A DNA stretch of 54,386 nucleotides, from assembly GCA_023255875.1 (NCBI GenBank), contig JAGDVY010000010.1, forward strand, positions 1-54,386, read 5' to 3'. Origin of the DNA: Hydrogenobacter sp. GTDB taxonomy: Bacteria > Aquificota > Aquificia > Aquificales > Aquificaceae. The notes below the pieces were generated by a model. That model saw nothing but the letters and a program-made list of their open reading frames with translations. It was not told the origin of the DNA and made no database searches. The position numbers were made by a program, and so were the translations under genes. Positions 8,701 through 16,062 of this stretch are shown here, one piece after another (position 1 is the first letter of the stretch; each line of letters opens with the position of its first letter).

Positions 8701-8799
8701 TAGATTCCTAAGGAAAAGCGCAAAAGCGCTAACAACAATAAGGGTTATAAGTATAAACAGCAAACTGTTATTTACAACAAAGTTTACCCAAGACTTCAA
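5770..8799 (-). CDS. czcA: Heavy-metal efflux RND transporter, CzcA type
   Basis: A 1009-aa inner-membrane RND pump of the heavy-metal efflux (HME) class. It exports periplasmic or cytoplasmic metal ions at the expense of the proton gradient through a CzcCBA-type envelope complex. Twelve TM segments and two large periplasmic loops are visible. TM4 reads IDFGIIADIPLLFVEN and contains D389, D395 and E402, the proton-relay trio of CzcA-type pumps for divalent cations such as Zn, Co, Ni or Cd. Monovalent CusA pumps differ there. The exact metal is not determinable. It overlaps the upstream adaptor gene by 4 nt. Confidence 0.92.
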   Translation of the reverse strand: MKSWVNFVVNNSLLFILITLIVVSAFALFLRNLNVEAFPDPSPPVIEIVSLYPGRSAEEVERQITVPLEIALAGMRGLHRINSISLYGLSDIKCTFSYDIPYREARQEVINRLSTVNLPDGVSPQIIPNPIGEVMRYVVVGNRDLMELRTLQDWVISRYIKTAEGVEDVPSYGGFIKAYVVEVKPENLLKYKVSLSDVIQAIANSNVNVGGRAVDFGSQYFLIRGVGLIRNIKDIEQIVVAYRNGVPVLIKDLGEVRIGNIPRTGIVGLNNKDDVVMGVVVLRRDAKSIPSIRSIKEKIEELNSYILPKDVKVIPFYERGKLIDTVIHKVSEIALVGIVLVFVSIFLFLGDLRVALLVALTVPMSLVIALGVMAIKGESANFLSIAAIDFGIIADIPLLFVENYLRNTTQLGVRRAIVQSSQEVGRLLVFSVVLIGISFLPVFLMEGAEKRIFAPMVKTYLYAITAVVILTFTFVVALLVLFIKSHKESTPVVRILENIYDKLLNKLLNLKLKYAIILLSSLAVLSLFVIKSLGLEFIPKMDEGNIYMRIIFPYSISLSQTYENAKKVRDFLMGFPEIKTVEFQVGRPEDGTDPTGPFNSEYFINLKPYSQWKRFSSKEELEEAIRAGLKSMFPNADINISQYIQDNLEEVMTGVKGENAVKVFGDDLYKLDSIANQVKERISKVKGIEDVGIFREIGQPNLVIEADRERLSAYGLSVQQLMDTVSAALGGKEATQVIEGDKRFSLLVILPDELRQNVSKIGDIPVLLPNGSYVKLSSVANIRFSTGASFIYRENYKRYIPIKFSVVSKDLAGTVRQAQESVKDIQLPEGYFMEWSGQFKSLVEALRRFAFSGTLALFSLSVFLYIINRSVRNTLIAMTGILFALFGGSVSLLVAGFPMSLSAIVGFVSILGISVLNISFMLRSYKKHVLDGLSSVESAKRSAKENFRAVLLSSFTASMGLLPTALAKGVGSQIQKPLAIVVVGGMLISGLLILLVIPSLLRYAHVEER

Positions 8800-9821
8800 G
8801 GTGATACCTCTCTCATGGGATTTGCAAGTACTTTCTGTCCTTCTTGCAGACCTTCTAAGGCTACATTACCATCTTCCAACTCCTTTACAAAAAGTACTTC
8901 TTTCTTTCTAACATTTTTGCCTTCCAAAAGGTAGACATAGAACTTACCATCTTGGTATAAAAGAACCCTTTTTGGTAAAACTGCGTATTGCTTTTCTCCT
9001 GTGAACACCTTCATATTGAAGAACATGTTTATTTTGAAAGGTTCTTTCTCTAAGGGGTCTATATAAACCTTTACTGTGCGCGTTTCTGGATCTACAACAT
9101 CGCTCACATACTTTACCACACCTTTGAAGTTCTTATCTGGATAAGTGCTTATATTAAACTCCACAGCATCTCCCTTTTTAATTTTGAATGCATCCCTGTC
9201 ATGAAGCTGTGCAACTACCACAACTTTTTTAGGGTCTGCGATGCTTAGTATTTCCGTAGATGGATCTACGCTATCTCCTATATGGGCATTTATCTGATAA
9301 ACTACGCCATCTATGGGAGCTCTTAACACGCTCACACCCATACCACCACCTAACAGTTTTAACTTTTGCTCTACACCATCAAGCTGGGCTTTTATGACCT
9401 TGTAGTTAGTTTCTGCATCCATAAGTTCGCTCTTGGGTATGGCTCCAACTTCGTAAAGTTTTTGCTTTAGTTCATAAAGCCTTTTTGCCTGCGCCAATTG
9501 CACAGCAAGGGATACCTTTTGAGAATAGAGGTCTGTGGAGTCTGGTGCCTTTACCACCGCAAGAAGCTGACCCTTCTTTACCTTATCTCCCACCTGCACT
9601 TTTATGCTCTGCAAAACACCAGGCAAGCGCGATGTTATTTTTACCACACCCTCCTTATCAGGCTGTATGCTACCTGTAGCTTCTACAAAATCTTCTACTT
9701 TTTGCACAACTACCTGAATGGTTTGAATGTCTTGAGTTCTCTCCTTTTCTGGTATTTTTTCTTCCTTTTTACCACACGCAAATACAAGTGCTAAACCGAT
9801 CATTAAAAACTTAGTCCTCAT
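8796..9821 (-). CDS. czcB: RND efflux periplasmic adaptor (membrane-fusion) lipoprotein
   Basis: A 341-aa HlyD/CzcB-type adaptor that bridges the RND pump and the outer-membrane channel. The N-terminus MRTKFLMIGLALVFACGKKEE has a lipobox-like VFAC, so the mature protein is probably a lipoprotein. A biotinyl-lipoyl-like half-motif (VQVGDKVKKGQLLAVVKAP), an alpha-helical hairpin (about residues 98-155), a second lipoyl half (LRAPIDGVVYQI) and beta-barrel and membrane-proximal domains follow in the usual order. No His-rich metal-binding N-terminus is visible. It overlaps the upstream tolC-like gene by 11 nt and czcA by 4 nt, so all three are translationally coupled. Confidence 0.9.
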   Translation of the reverse strand: MRTKFLMIGLALVFACGKKEEKIPEKERTQDIQTIQVVVQKVEDFVEATGSIQPDKEGVVKITSRLPGVLQSIKVQVGDKVKKGQLLAVVKAPDSTDLYSQKVSLAVQLAQAKRLYELKQKLYEVGAIPKSELMDAETNYKVIKAQLDGVEQKLKLLGGGMGVSVLRAPIDGVVYQINAHIGDSVDPSTEILSIADPKKVVVVAQLHDRDAFKIKKGDAVEFNISTYPDKNFKGVVKYVSDVVDPETRTVKVYIDPLEKEPFKINMFFNMKVFTGEKQYAVLPKRVLLYQDGKFYVYLLEGKNVRKKEVLFVKELEDGNVALEGLQEGQKVLANPMREVSP

Positions 9822-11019
9822 AACTCCTAACTCCCAAAATTTCTAAAGTGTAGTAGCTTTGTAGATATTGATAACGAGCCTGGAAAAAGGCATTCATAAA
9901 GGCTCTGTATGTGCGCAGAGTATCTAAAAAGTCAAGGGTAGATATACCTCCCAGCAGGTATGCCTTCTTTGTCCTCTCTAAAAGCTCGTCCATAAGCTGT
10001 TTTTTTTCTCTGTAGGTGTTGTATATCTTTTTGTTAGCTATGTAGTCCTCATAGGCTTGAGAGAGTTCCTTTCTTATCCTCTCCTCCTCACGTTTTATGA
10101 GAGTAAGGACCTGTTCTCTTAAAGCCATAGCTGTCAGAAGGTCTCCCTGCCTGCGGTCAAATAGGGGAAGGCTTACCGAAACACCAAAACCCAAACCCGG
10201 CTTGTATTTTACACCAAAGGCGTCATACTCCACACCCACAGAAATGTCTGGAATGGAGTAAGCCCTAAAAAGTCTTATTTGATAATCCACAGACTTTAGC
10301 TGTTCTCTAAGAGCCTTTAGACTTTCTCGTTCTTTTAGAGCTCTCTGTATGAGTTCCTCCAGGTTGGCTTCCCTGGAGATGTCCTTTATATCTACTGGCT
10401 CGTAGTCTTCACCACCTAAATAGAAACTAAAGTCCTTTAAGTCCTTTTTGTAGTTGCTCATTGCCTGGGTTAGAGCTTTCTCAAGCTCCGTTTTGTATAG
10501 CTGGAGTTTTATAAGCTCTATCAAGCTTAAAAAACCTAACCTCTGTTTCTGTTCCTGTATTTTTAATATCTTCTCAAACTCCTCCATATCCTGCTTTACG
10601 TACTCAAGGTAAGCCCTATCGGAGAGTGCCTGAAAGTAAGCGGACACCAAACCGAGGCTCAAAGTCCTAAGAAGGTCCTCACTTTGGTAGCCTACGGACC
10701 TTAGCTGATACATGGCAGAAAGCTTTCTGTATTCCCTTTTCCCACCAAGCTCTATAGGTTGATCTACTCTCGCAGAAAACATTGTATTTCCCGTATCGTA
10801 AAGGATATTCTTTCCAAACGTAAGGCCTGTGTAATTTACAGAAAGGGTAGGATTTTGGAACAATCCAGCCTGTAAATACGCACCTTCACTCTTTTTAATT
10901 TCGTAAAGGGATATCTTAAAGTCGTAGTTTTTCTCTCTGAGTATTTTTATTGCCTTAAAGAGACTTATCTCTTCCGAAAAAGCAAAGCTCACAAAAAGAA
11001 GGACAAAGATAAACTTCAT
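9811..11019 (-). CDS. czcC: TolC/CzcC-family outer-membrane efflux protein
   Basis: The protein is about 402 aa from the ATG at 11019. This start is chosen over a GTG at 11043 because it directly begins a clean signal peptide (MKFIFVLLFVSFAFS before EE). It is an outer membrane factor that forms the trimeric exit duct for the CzcBA-like pump. Two repeats of long helices with heptad character and the OMF pattern (SLPLFDRRQGDLLTA; YLLGGISTLDFLDTLRTY) are visible. No clear Shine-Dalgarno precedes the start. The gene begins about 40 nt after the permease stop and is probably co-transcribed with it. Confidence 0.88.
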   Translation of the reverse strand: MKFIFVLLFVSFAFSEEISLFKAIKILREKNYDFKISLYEIKKSEGAYLQAGLFQNPTLSVNYTGLTFGKNILYDTGNTMFSARVDQPIELGGKREYRKLSAMYQLRSVGYQSEDLLRTLSLGLVSAYFQALSDRAYLEYVKQDMEEFEKILKIQEQKQRLGFLSLIELIKLQLYKTELEKALTQAMSNYKKDLKDFSFYLGGEDYEPVDIKDISREANLEELIQRALKERESLKALREQLKSVDYQIRLFRAYSIPDISVGVEYDAFGVKYKPGLGFGVSVSLPLFDRRQGDLLTAMALREQVLTLIKREEERIRKELSQAYEDYIANKKIYNTYREKKQLMDELLERTKKAYLLGGISTLDFLDTLRTYRAFMNAFFQARYQYLQSYYTLEILGVRSYED

Positions 11020-11059
11020 GAAGCAGGATTTTAGCAGAAACACATAAATTTTTTATTAA

Positions 11060-12037
11060 TTATTTGCCTATTAGCTCCCTTTCTCTTATGCGGGGATCAA
11101 GCATCGCAAGGAGTATGTCCGCTATGAGGTTTCCAAGTAGTAGCATAATGGTTCCTATGTACAGTCCTCCCATCACTAAGAAAAGGTCTTGAGCCAAAAC
11201 CGCATCAAGCATAAGGGTACCAAGACCTGGCCAACCCACTATGATCTCTATAAGTGCCGCACCAGAAAGAAGCCCCGCAATCTCATAGCCTATCAACGTA
11301 GTAAATGGGTTCATCACATTCTTAAAGACGTGCTTTATCATAACTCCTTTGGCTACTCCCTTTGCTTTCAGAAAGAGTACCATGGGACTGTTTAACACTT
11401 CTATCACACTGCTTCTTACGAGTCTTACCATGCTTGCAGTTGAAACCAAACTTAATGTAAGAACGGGTACAACCATGTGTTTCAAAAGGTCAAAAGTTTT
11501 CTCAAGAGGACTCATACGCTCAAACCCGGCACTGTGCATACCACCAACGGGAAGAATTCCAGTCTTAGATACCATTAACAGAAGCATAAAAGCCAGAAAA
11601 AAGGAAGGAAAGGACATAAAGATGTAAGCGTAAGCCTTGATAAGCTTATCTATCCAAGTGCCTTCCCTAAAACCTGCCAAAAAGCCAAGAGTAAGAGCAA
11701 AAAGCCAAGAGATTATGGCAGAACTGAGCGTCAGCAGTAAAGTATTACCTATCCTTTCTTTTATAAGCTCCAAAACGGGAGCGTGGTACTGAAAGGAGTA
11801 TCCCAAATCAAAGGTTATTGCGGATTTGAGCCACTTAATGTACTGAATTAACAGAGGCTCGTCTAAACCATACTGTTTTTTTAGAAGCTCTATGGTCTCT
11901 GGCGATATCTGTGGATTGAGTCTAAGCTGATCCAAGTAATCTCCTGGTGCCATCTTTATGATAACAAAGGAAAGGAAAGTGACACCCAAAAGGGTGATAA
12001 CCGACTGCAAAAGCCTCACAAAAAGAAACCTAACCAT
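11060..12037 (-). CDS. DppB/OppB-type ABC transporter permease, solitary
   Basis: A 325-aa inner-membrane permease of the peptide/nickel ABC family. The N-terminal FVIIKMAPGDYLDQL segment (following TFLS) and the first extracytoplasmic loop are typical. The ATPase-interaction EAA loop is present as AKGVAKGVMIKHVFKN, and the C-terminus ends LDPRIRER as in DppB. About six TM segments are visible. No binding protein, DppC partner or ATPase is adjacent. Instead it lies between a DUF1232 gene (start/stop overlap of 1 nt) and a metal-efflux set. A nickel/peptide importer whose other parts are elsewhere is likely, but the substrate is unknown. Confidence 0.85.
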   Translation of the reverse strand: MVRFLFVRLLQSVITLLGVTFLSFVIIKMAPGDYLDQLRLNPQISPETIELLKKQYGLDEPLLIQYIKWLKSAITFDLGYSFQYHAPVLELIKERIGNTLLLTLSSAIISWLFALTLGFLAGFREGTWIDKLIKAYAYIFMSFPSFFLAFMLLLMVSKTGILPVGGMHSAGFERMSPLEKTFDLLKHMVVPVLTLSLVSTASMVRLVRSSVIEVLNSPMVLFLKAKGVAKGVMIKHVFKNVMNPFTTLIGYEIAGLLSGAALIEIIVGWPGLGTLMLDAVLAQDLFLVMGGLYIGTIMLLLGNLIADILLAMLDPRIRERELIGK

Positions 12038-12414
12038 CAGAAGTAGTTAGCCACAAAGTATTTGACCTGAGAGAAGTACCTTTCTATCTCTTTCTTGTGC
12101 TTCTCTTTCACATACCTTACGAGTTTGTAGTCATCCCATAGGCCTATCAGTGGTATCCAGTCAGGTATGGAGTCCTTGCTTTCTATAAAGTAAAGAAGGG
12201 CAGAAATAAAATCTCTTCTTGCGGATTCTTGGAGGTCAAAGTTAGGATCACTAAGAATTCTGAACAAAAGCTTAGCATCCAGGATAAGGTTTCTCACATA
12301 CTCCATAGTAGGTGGTACGGAAGAAAGTTTTTCAAGAAAGAGCTTTCTGAGTTCATTTATCTGCACACTTTTATAGTATCTTTGCAGGGTTTTTTCTTTT
12401 TTTGGGTCTTGCAT
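12037..12414 (-). CDS. DUF1232 (YkvA-like) protein
   Basis: A 125-aa protein with a DUF1232 core, recognisable as ALLYFIESKDSIPDWIPLIG then DDYKLVRYV (about residues 67-100). Family proteins are small and often membrane-associated, and their function is unknown. The preceding half is helical and charged. It is the first gene of the operon leading to the permease and efflux genes. The -10 box TATAAT ends 7 nt before its ATG, so its mRNA is predicted to be leaderless. Confidence 0.75.
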   Translation of the reverse strand: MQDPKKEKTLQRYYKSVQINELRKLFLEKLSSVPPTMEYVRNLILDAKLLFRILSDPNFDLQESARRDFISALLYFIESKDSIPDWIPLIGLWDDYKLVRYVKEKHKKEIERYFSQVKYFVANYF

Positions 12415-12421
12415 AATTACT

Positions 12422-12427
12422 ATTATA
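12422..12427 (-). promoter_or_regulatory. -10 box giving a leaderless mRNA for the DUF1232-permease-efflux operon
   Basis: On the minus strand TATAAT (12427-12422) is followed by 7 nt and the ATG at 12414, with no Shine-Dalgarno. The expected -35 position falls at the very end of the inverted repeat of the decayed element that begins at 12446, so insertion may have altered the upstream promoter. Confidence 0.55.
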
Positions 12428-12445
12428 AAACCTTAGCTATTAACT

Positions 12446-12706
12446 GAGGCTGTTTAAAAAAATAGCAAAAGAGCTTTCCACAAGGGGAATAAGAGAAGTC
12501 TTTGCACATGTTAAGGTAGAAGTTCTCATGGGAATTGTAAGAGGTAAGAAGAGGGATACACCTTTCAGATCTTTTTACCTTTTGGGAGATGCTTAACGGT
12601 ATGGATAGAGAATTACTCAAGGAGATAAAGCAGATTTTTTGAGTTTTTGAGGGCTACTTTAAGAAATCAAGTTTTGTCAATATTCTGGGATTTTTCAAAC
12701 AGCCTC
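12446..12706. mobile_element. Decayed IS or MITE-like remnant with terminal inverted repeats
   Basis: A 261-bp segment bounded by imperfect inverted repeats. The left end is GAGGCTGTTTAAAAAAAT (12446-12463). The right end read on the minus strand is GAGGCTGTTTGAAAAATC (12706-12689). An open reading of 47 codons runs on the plus strand from 12453 to the stop at 12594-12596 and includes KKIAKELSTRGIREVF, then breaks down. A related segment occurs at 40313-40533. No target-site duplication is obvious. The IS family is not identified. It fills most of the 338-bp gap between the DUF1232 gene and argS. Confidence 0.5.
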
Positions 12707-12715
12707 CCAAATTAC

Positions 12716-12744
12716 TTGACTATTTTCATGTTTTGATGTACTAT
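12716..12744 (+). promoter_or_regulatory. Sigma-70-type promoter for argS
   Basis: TTGACT (12716-12721), a 17-nt spacer and TACTAT (12739-12744) form the best complete -35/-10 pair in the window. The -10 box ends 8 nt before the GTG start at 12753, so the argS transcript should begin at or next to its start codon. Confidence 0.65.
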
Positions 12745-12752
12745 TCTTATGC

Positions 12753-14408
12753 GTGAAAGAAGTATTAGAGACCGTCATAAAACAGGCAACAAAAGAGACA
12801 TACGGATTGGACATTGATCATTTTACTGTAGAAAAGCCCAAAGATGATCAGCTTGGGGATATGGCTACCAATGTTGCCTTTCTTCTATCAAAAGCGCTCA
12901 AACGCAACCCTCAGGCTATTGCACAGGAGCTTGCACAAAAGCTAAACGACAGTAGGTTTTCTCCGCAGGTAGCAGGAGGCTTTATAAACTTTGTCTTTTC
13001 GGAGAGTTATGTAAAAGAAGAGTTTATTAAACTCCTCCAGGAGGGTGAGGCGTATTTTGTGGAAGATATAGGTAAAGGAGAAAAACTACAGCTGGAGTTT
13101 GTAAGTGCCAATCCCACTGGACCTCTTCACTTGGGACACGGAAGAGGAGCGGTAGTAGGTGATGTCCTTGCCAATCTCTTAGAGACTTATGGATATAAAG
13201 TTGTGAGAGAGTACTACATAAACGATGCGGGATACCAAGTTTATCTGCTTGGGCTTTCCATACTTTACAAATACAAAAAGCTCTTTGGTGAAGAGGATGA
13301 ACAGCTAAGGGAAGTGTACGAAAGGGAAGGCTACAAAGGTAAGTACATTGAAGAACTTGCCAAAGATGTAAAAGCCTTTTATGGCTCTTCCCTATTGCAA
13401 GAGGATAGGGAAAAGGCTATAAATCTGCTAAAAGATTACGGGGTAAAGAGGCTCTTGGAGGAAATAAGAAGTACCCTTGATCTCATAAACATAAGGTTTG
13501 ATGTATGGTACAGTGAACGATCCCTCTACGAAGAAGGAAAGGTTCAAGAAGTGGTGAATTTACTTACACAGAAGGGATATACCTACAAAAAAGATGGAGC
13601 ACTGTGGTTTAGATCTACAGATTTTGGTGATGACAAGGACAGAGTGCTCATAAGATCTGATGGGACATACACTTACTTTGCAGGAGACATAGCCTACCAC
13701 TGGGAAAAGTACAAAAGAGGTTTTGACAAAGTAATAAATATATGGGGAGCGGATCATTATGGCTATCTTCCCAGGTTGAAAGGAGCATTGATAGCTTTAG
13801 GTATTCCAGAAAACTGGCTTAATGTGCAATTTGTCCAGATGGTTAGGCTCTTCAGTGAAGGTCAAGAAATAAGGATGTCCAAGAGGACAGGGGAGTTTAT
13901 TACTTTAAGGGAACTGATAGAGGAAGTAGGACCTGACGCGGTAAGGTTTGTGTTTCTGACCAAAAGGAGCGACACACCGTTAGATTTTGATATAGACCTA
14001 ATAAAAAAGAAGACTTCAGAAAATCCAGTTTTCTATGTCCAATACATGCACGCAAGGATAATGGGAGTATTCAGAGAGGTAAATGCAAGGTTTAACATGC
14101 AGATAGACAGAAAAGAACTTCATAACTATGTGTCTTTTCTCAAAGAAAATCAAGAGATTAGGCTCATAAAGAAAGTATTACTTTTGAAGGATCACATAAA
14201 GGAAGCAGTTCTAAGGTTGCATCCTCACATAATAACTTACGAGCTTTTAGACCTTGCTAAGGAGTTTCATAACTACTATAATCACTACAGGGTGATTCTT
14301 GAGGACAAAAACCTAATGTTTGCTCGCATCGCACTACTCAAAGGCATTGAAATATCAGTAAAATTTGCGCTAAAATTAATGGGAGTTAGCGCACCAGATA
14401 GGATGTAA
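12753..14408 (+). CDS. argS: Arginyl-tRNA synthetase
   Basis: A 551-aa class Ia synthetase that charges tRNA-Arg. The HIGH signature is HLGH (126-129) in NPTGPLHLGHGRG, and the KMSKS-like loop is RMSKRTGE. The N-terminal additional domain (about 1-85) and the C-terminal DALR anticodon-binding domain (about 430-551, ending LMGVSAPDRM) are both complete. The start is GTG with no Shine-Dalgarno and a predicted leaderless transcript, which is unusual because leaderless initiation normally prefers AUG. It is followed after 11 nt by two envelope SPOR genes in the same direction. A tRNA-Arg(CCG) substrate is encoded at 44240-44312. Confidence 0.97.
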   Translation: MKEVLETVIKQATKETYGLDIDHFTVEKPKDDQLGDMATNVAFLLSKALKRNPQAIAQELAQKLNDSRFSPQVAGGFINFVFSESYVKEEFIKLLQEGEAYFVEDIGKGEKLQLEFVSANPTGPLHLGHGRGAVVGDVLANLLETYGYKVVREYYINDAGYQVYLLGLSILYKYKKLFGEEDEQLREVYEREGYKGKYIEELAKDVKAFYGSSLLQEDREKAINLLKDYGVKRLLEEIRSTLDLINIRFDVWYSERSLYEEGKVQEVVNLLTQKGYTYKKDGALWFRSTDFGDDKDRVLIRSDGTYTYFAGDIAYHWEKYKRGFDKVINIWGADHYGYLPRLKGALIALGIPENWLNVQFVQMVRLFSEGQEIRMSKRTGEFITLRELIEEVGPDAVRFVFLTKRSDTPLDFDIDLIKKKTSENPVFYVQYMHARIMGVFREVNARFNMQIDRKELHNYVSFLKENQEIRLIKKVLLLKDHIKEAVLRLHPHIITYELLDLAKEFHNYYNHYRVILEDKNLMFARIALLKGIEISVKFALKLMGVSAPDRM

Positions 14409-14419
14409 AGGAGGAGAGT

Positions 14420-14998
14420 ATGAAAAAAGAAAAGCTAATAATTCTAATAGGTACGCTAGTTGCTGTAATTTTCTTTTATCTTGGTTTTAACACTTGGCTA
14501 AAGAATAAGGAAGAGAAAATAGTGCCACCGCCGGTAGTAGTTAAACCTCAACCCAAGGAAGTACCCACTCCACCCGCAGAAAAACCCAAAGAAGAAAAAA
14601 CCACCGAGCAGGAAGTGAAAGTGGAGGAAAAGAAAGAGCTTCCAAAGGAAGAGAAAAAAGCTGAAAAGTTTATTAAAGAAAAAATAAAGGAAGAGAAAGA
14701 ATCCCAAAAGAAAGAGGAAGAAGTTGAAAAGGTAGTTAAAGAGAAGATAAAGGAAGAGAAAAGACAAGAAAAAACCACTAAGGTAAAAGCTAAAACTTAC
14801 ATAGTTCAGGTAGGAGCTTTTTCAAAAATGGAGAATGCAAAAAGAGCCCTAAAAAAGGCGAAAAGCTTAGGTTATAAAAGCTTTATAGTAGAAGAAGATG
14901 GTTTCTATAAGGTTAGGTTAAAGGTTATTACTGCAGACATAAATAAAGACTTGAGTAAGCTAAGAAGCCACTTTGGAAGCGTGATCGTTAAACGATGA
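14420..14998 (+). CDS. Membrane-anchored SPOR-domain protein
   Basis: A 192-aa bitopic protein with a short cytoplasmic N-terminus, one TM helix (about residues 7-26), a Pro-rich then very Lys/Glu-rich periplasmic linker (about 35-122) and a C-terminal SPOR domain beginning YIVQVGAFSKMENAKRAL. SPOR domains bind glycan strands stripped of stem peptides and target proteins to the division septum, so this resembles a FtsN/DedD-type division factor. That role is inference. A strong AAAGGAGGAGAG precedes the ATG. Its stop overlaps the next gene's start (ATGA). Confidence 0.85.
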   Translation: MKKEKLIILIGTLVAVIFFYLGFNTWLKNKEEKIVPPPVVVKPQPKEVPTPPAEKPKEEKTTEQEVKVEEKKELPKEEKKAEKFIKEKIKEEKESQKKEEEVEKVVKEKIKEEKRQEKTTKVKAKTYIVQVGAFSKMENAKRALKKAKSLGYKSFIVEEDGFYKVRLKVITADINKDLSKLRSHFGSVIVKR

Positions 14999-16062
14999 AA
15001 AAGTTTGCCTTTTTCGTCTTCCTCTTAGTTTTATCTTGCGCGGTTCAAGAGCAGAGAGAGGTAAAGGATTGGCGGTATTACTATGATCTTGGCATGTCTT
15101 CTTATGTAGCAAAGAACTATTCAGATGCTATAGCTAACTTTTATAAGGCAGTTCAGCTTTCACCAAAAGAGCCAAAGGTATGGAACGCTTTGGGTCTTGC
15201 CTATATGGAGGCTAAGGAGTTCCAAAAGGCAGAAAGCGCTTTCCAAAAAGCTCTTGAGGTTGACCCTTCTTATACTGAAGCAAAGATGAATTTGGGTATA
15301 CTCTACTACAATACAAAAGACTACCAGAGGGCAAAAAGTACTCTTTTGGAAGCGCTCAAAGATGAGGCATTTTCTCAGAAGCATATGGCTTACTACTATC
15401 TTGCTAAGGCATACAAGGAACTTGGAGAAAGGGATATGTATTTAAACAGCTTAGAAAAGGCAACTGCTTACAATCCTCTTTTCTTAGAGGCTCAGATGGA
15501 ACTTGCACAGGAGTACGAAAAAGAAGGTAATTACCTAAAGGCAAGGGATGTTTATAACACGCTCTTGAACAACAATGTGGATAATCCTATAGTGCTTTTA
15601 GGTCTTGCAAGGGTAAATTTTGAGCTAGGTAATTACGATGCATCAAAGAACATAATAAAAACCATTATAGAAAGAAAAGACACAGATAGCTTAGTAAAAA
15701 ATCAAGCATATGAACTTCTTAACAAAGTGCTTATCAAGGAGCAAGAGAAGTATATACAGTCCTCTACAATACAATCCTCTCCGCAAGAAAAGCCCAAAGA
15801 TGAGCAAAAGGTAAAGGTGACAGAAGAAAATCCAACTGCAAGTAAAGTTTTTTCCATACAGGTGGGAAGTTTTTCTTCTTACGTAAAAGCCGAGGCTTAC
15901 AAGAAAAGGATAGAGACATATCTAAAAGATGTAAGAGTAGTGGAGCAGTCGGGCATTTATAAGGTTCTCTACGGAAGGTTTTCAACAAGAGAAGAGGCAG
16001 AAAAGGAACAAAAAAATATTTTGAAAAACTTTAACATACTGGGTTTTATAGTGGAGCAATAA
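14995..16062 (+). CDS. TPR-repeat lipoprotein with C-terminal SPOR domain
   Basis: A 355-aa envelope protein. The signal peptide ends in a lipobox (LVLSC, lipidated Cys about residue 15). At least five TPR units follow (for example WNALGLAYMEAKEFQKAESA, about residues 62-81, and AKMNLGILYYNTKDYQRAKS). A low-complexity Ser/Gln/Lys linker leads to a SPOR domain at about 280-355 (FSIQVGSFSSYVKAEAYKKR). It is co-transcribed with, and overlaps by 4 nt, the membrane-anchored SPOR protein. The pair could link outer and inner membranes around the septal peptidoglycan. The stop directly abuts the convergent Mut7-C gene. Confidence 0.87.
   Translation: MKKFAFFVFLLVLSCAVQEQREVKDWRYYYDLGMSSYVAKNYSDAIANFYKAVQLSPKEPKVWNALGLAYMEAKEFQKAESAFQKALEVDPSYTEAKMNLGILYYNTKDYQRAKSTLLEALKDEAFSQKHMAYYYLAKAYKELGERDMYLNSLEKATAYNPLFLEAQMELAQEYEKEGNYLKARDVYNTLLNNNVDNPIVLLGLARVNFELGNYDASKNIIKTIIERKDTDSLVKNQAYELLNKVLIKEQEKYIQSSTIQSSPQEKPKDEQKVKVTEENPTASKVFSIQVGSFSSYVKAEAYKKRIETYLKDVRVVEQSGIYKVLYGRFSTREEAEKEQKNILKNFNILGFIVEQ

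Noticed and set aside
5770-8799. CusA-type copper/silver pump
   Set aside because: TM4 holds the D389/D395/E402 set of divalent-cation CzcA-type pumps, which argues against the monovalent class.
12423-12620. Minus-strand open frame of 65 codons near the DUF1232 gene
   Set aside because: It lies almost wholly inside the inverted-repeat remnant, runs opposite to the better transposase-like frame and has no start signal.
14498-14778. Phe/Leu-rich open frames on the minus strand
   Set aside because: They mirror the Lys/Glu-rich linker of the SPOR protein (AAG/GAA codons read in reverse) and have no independent support.
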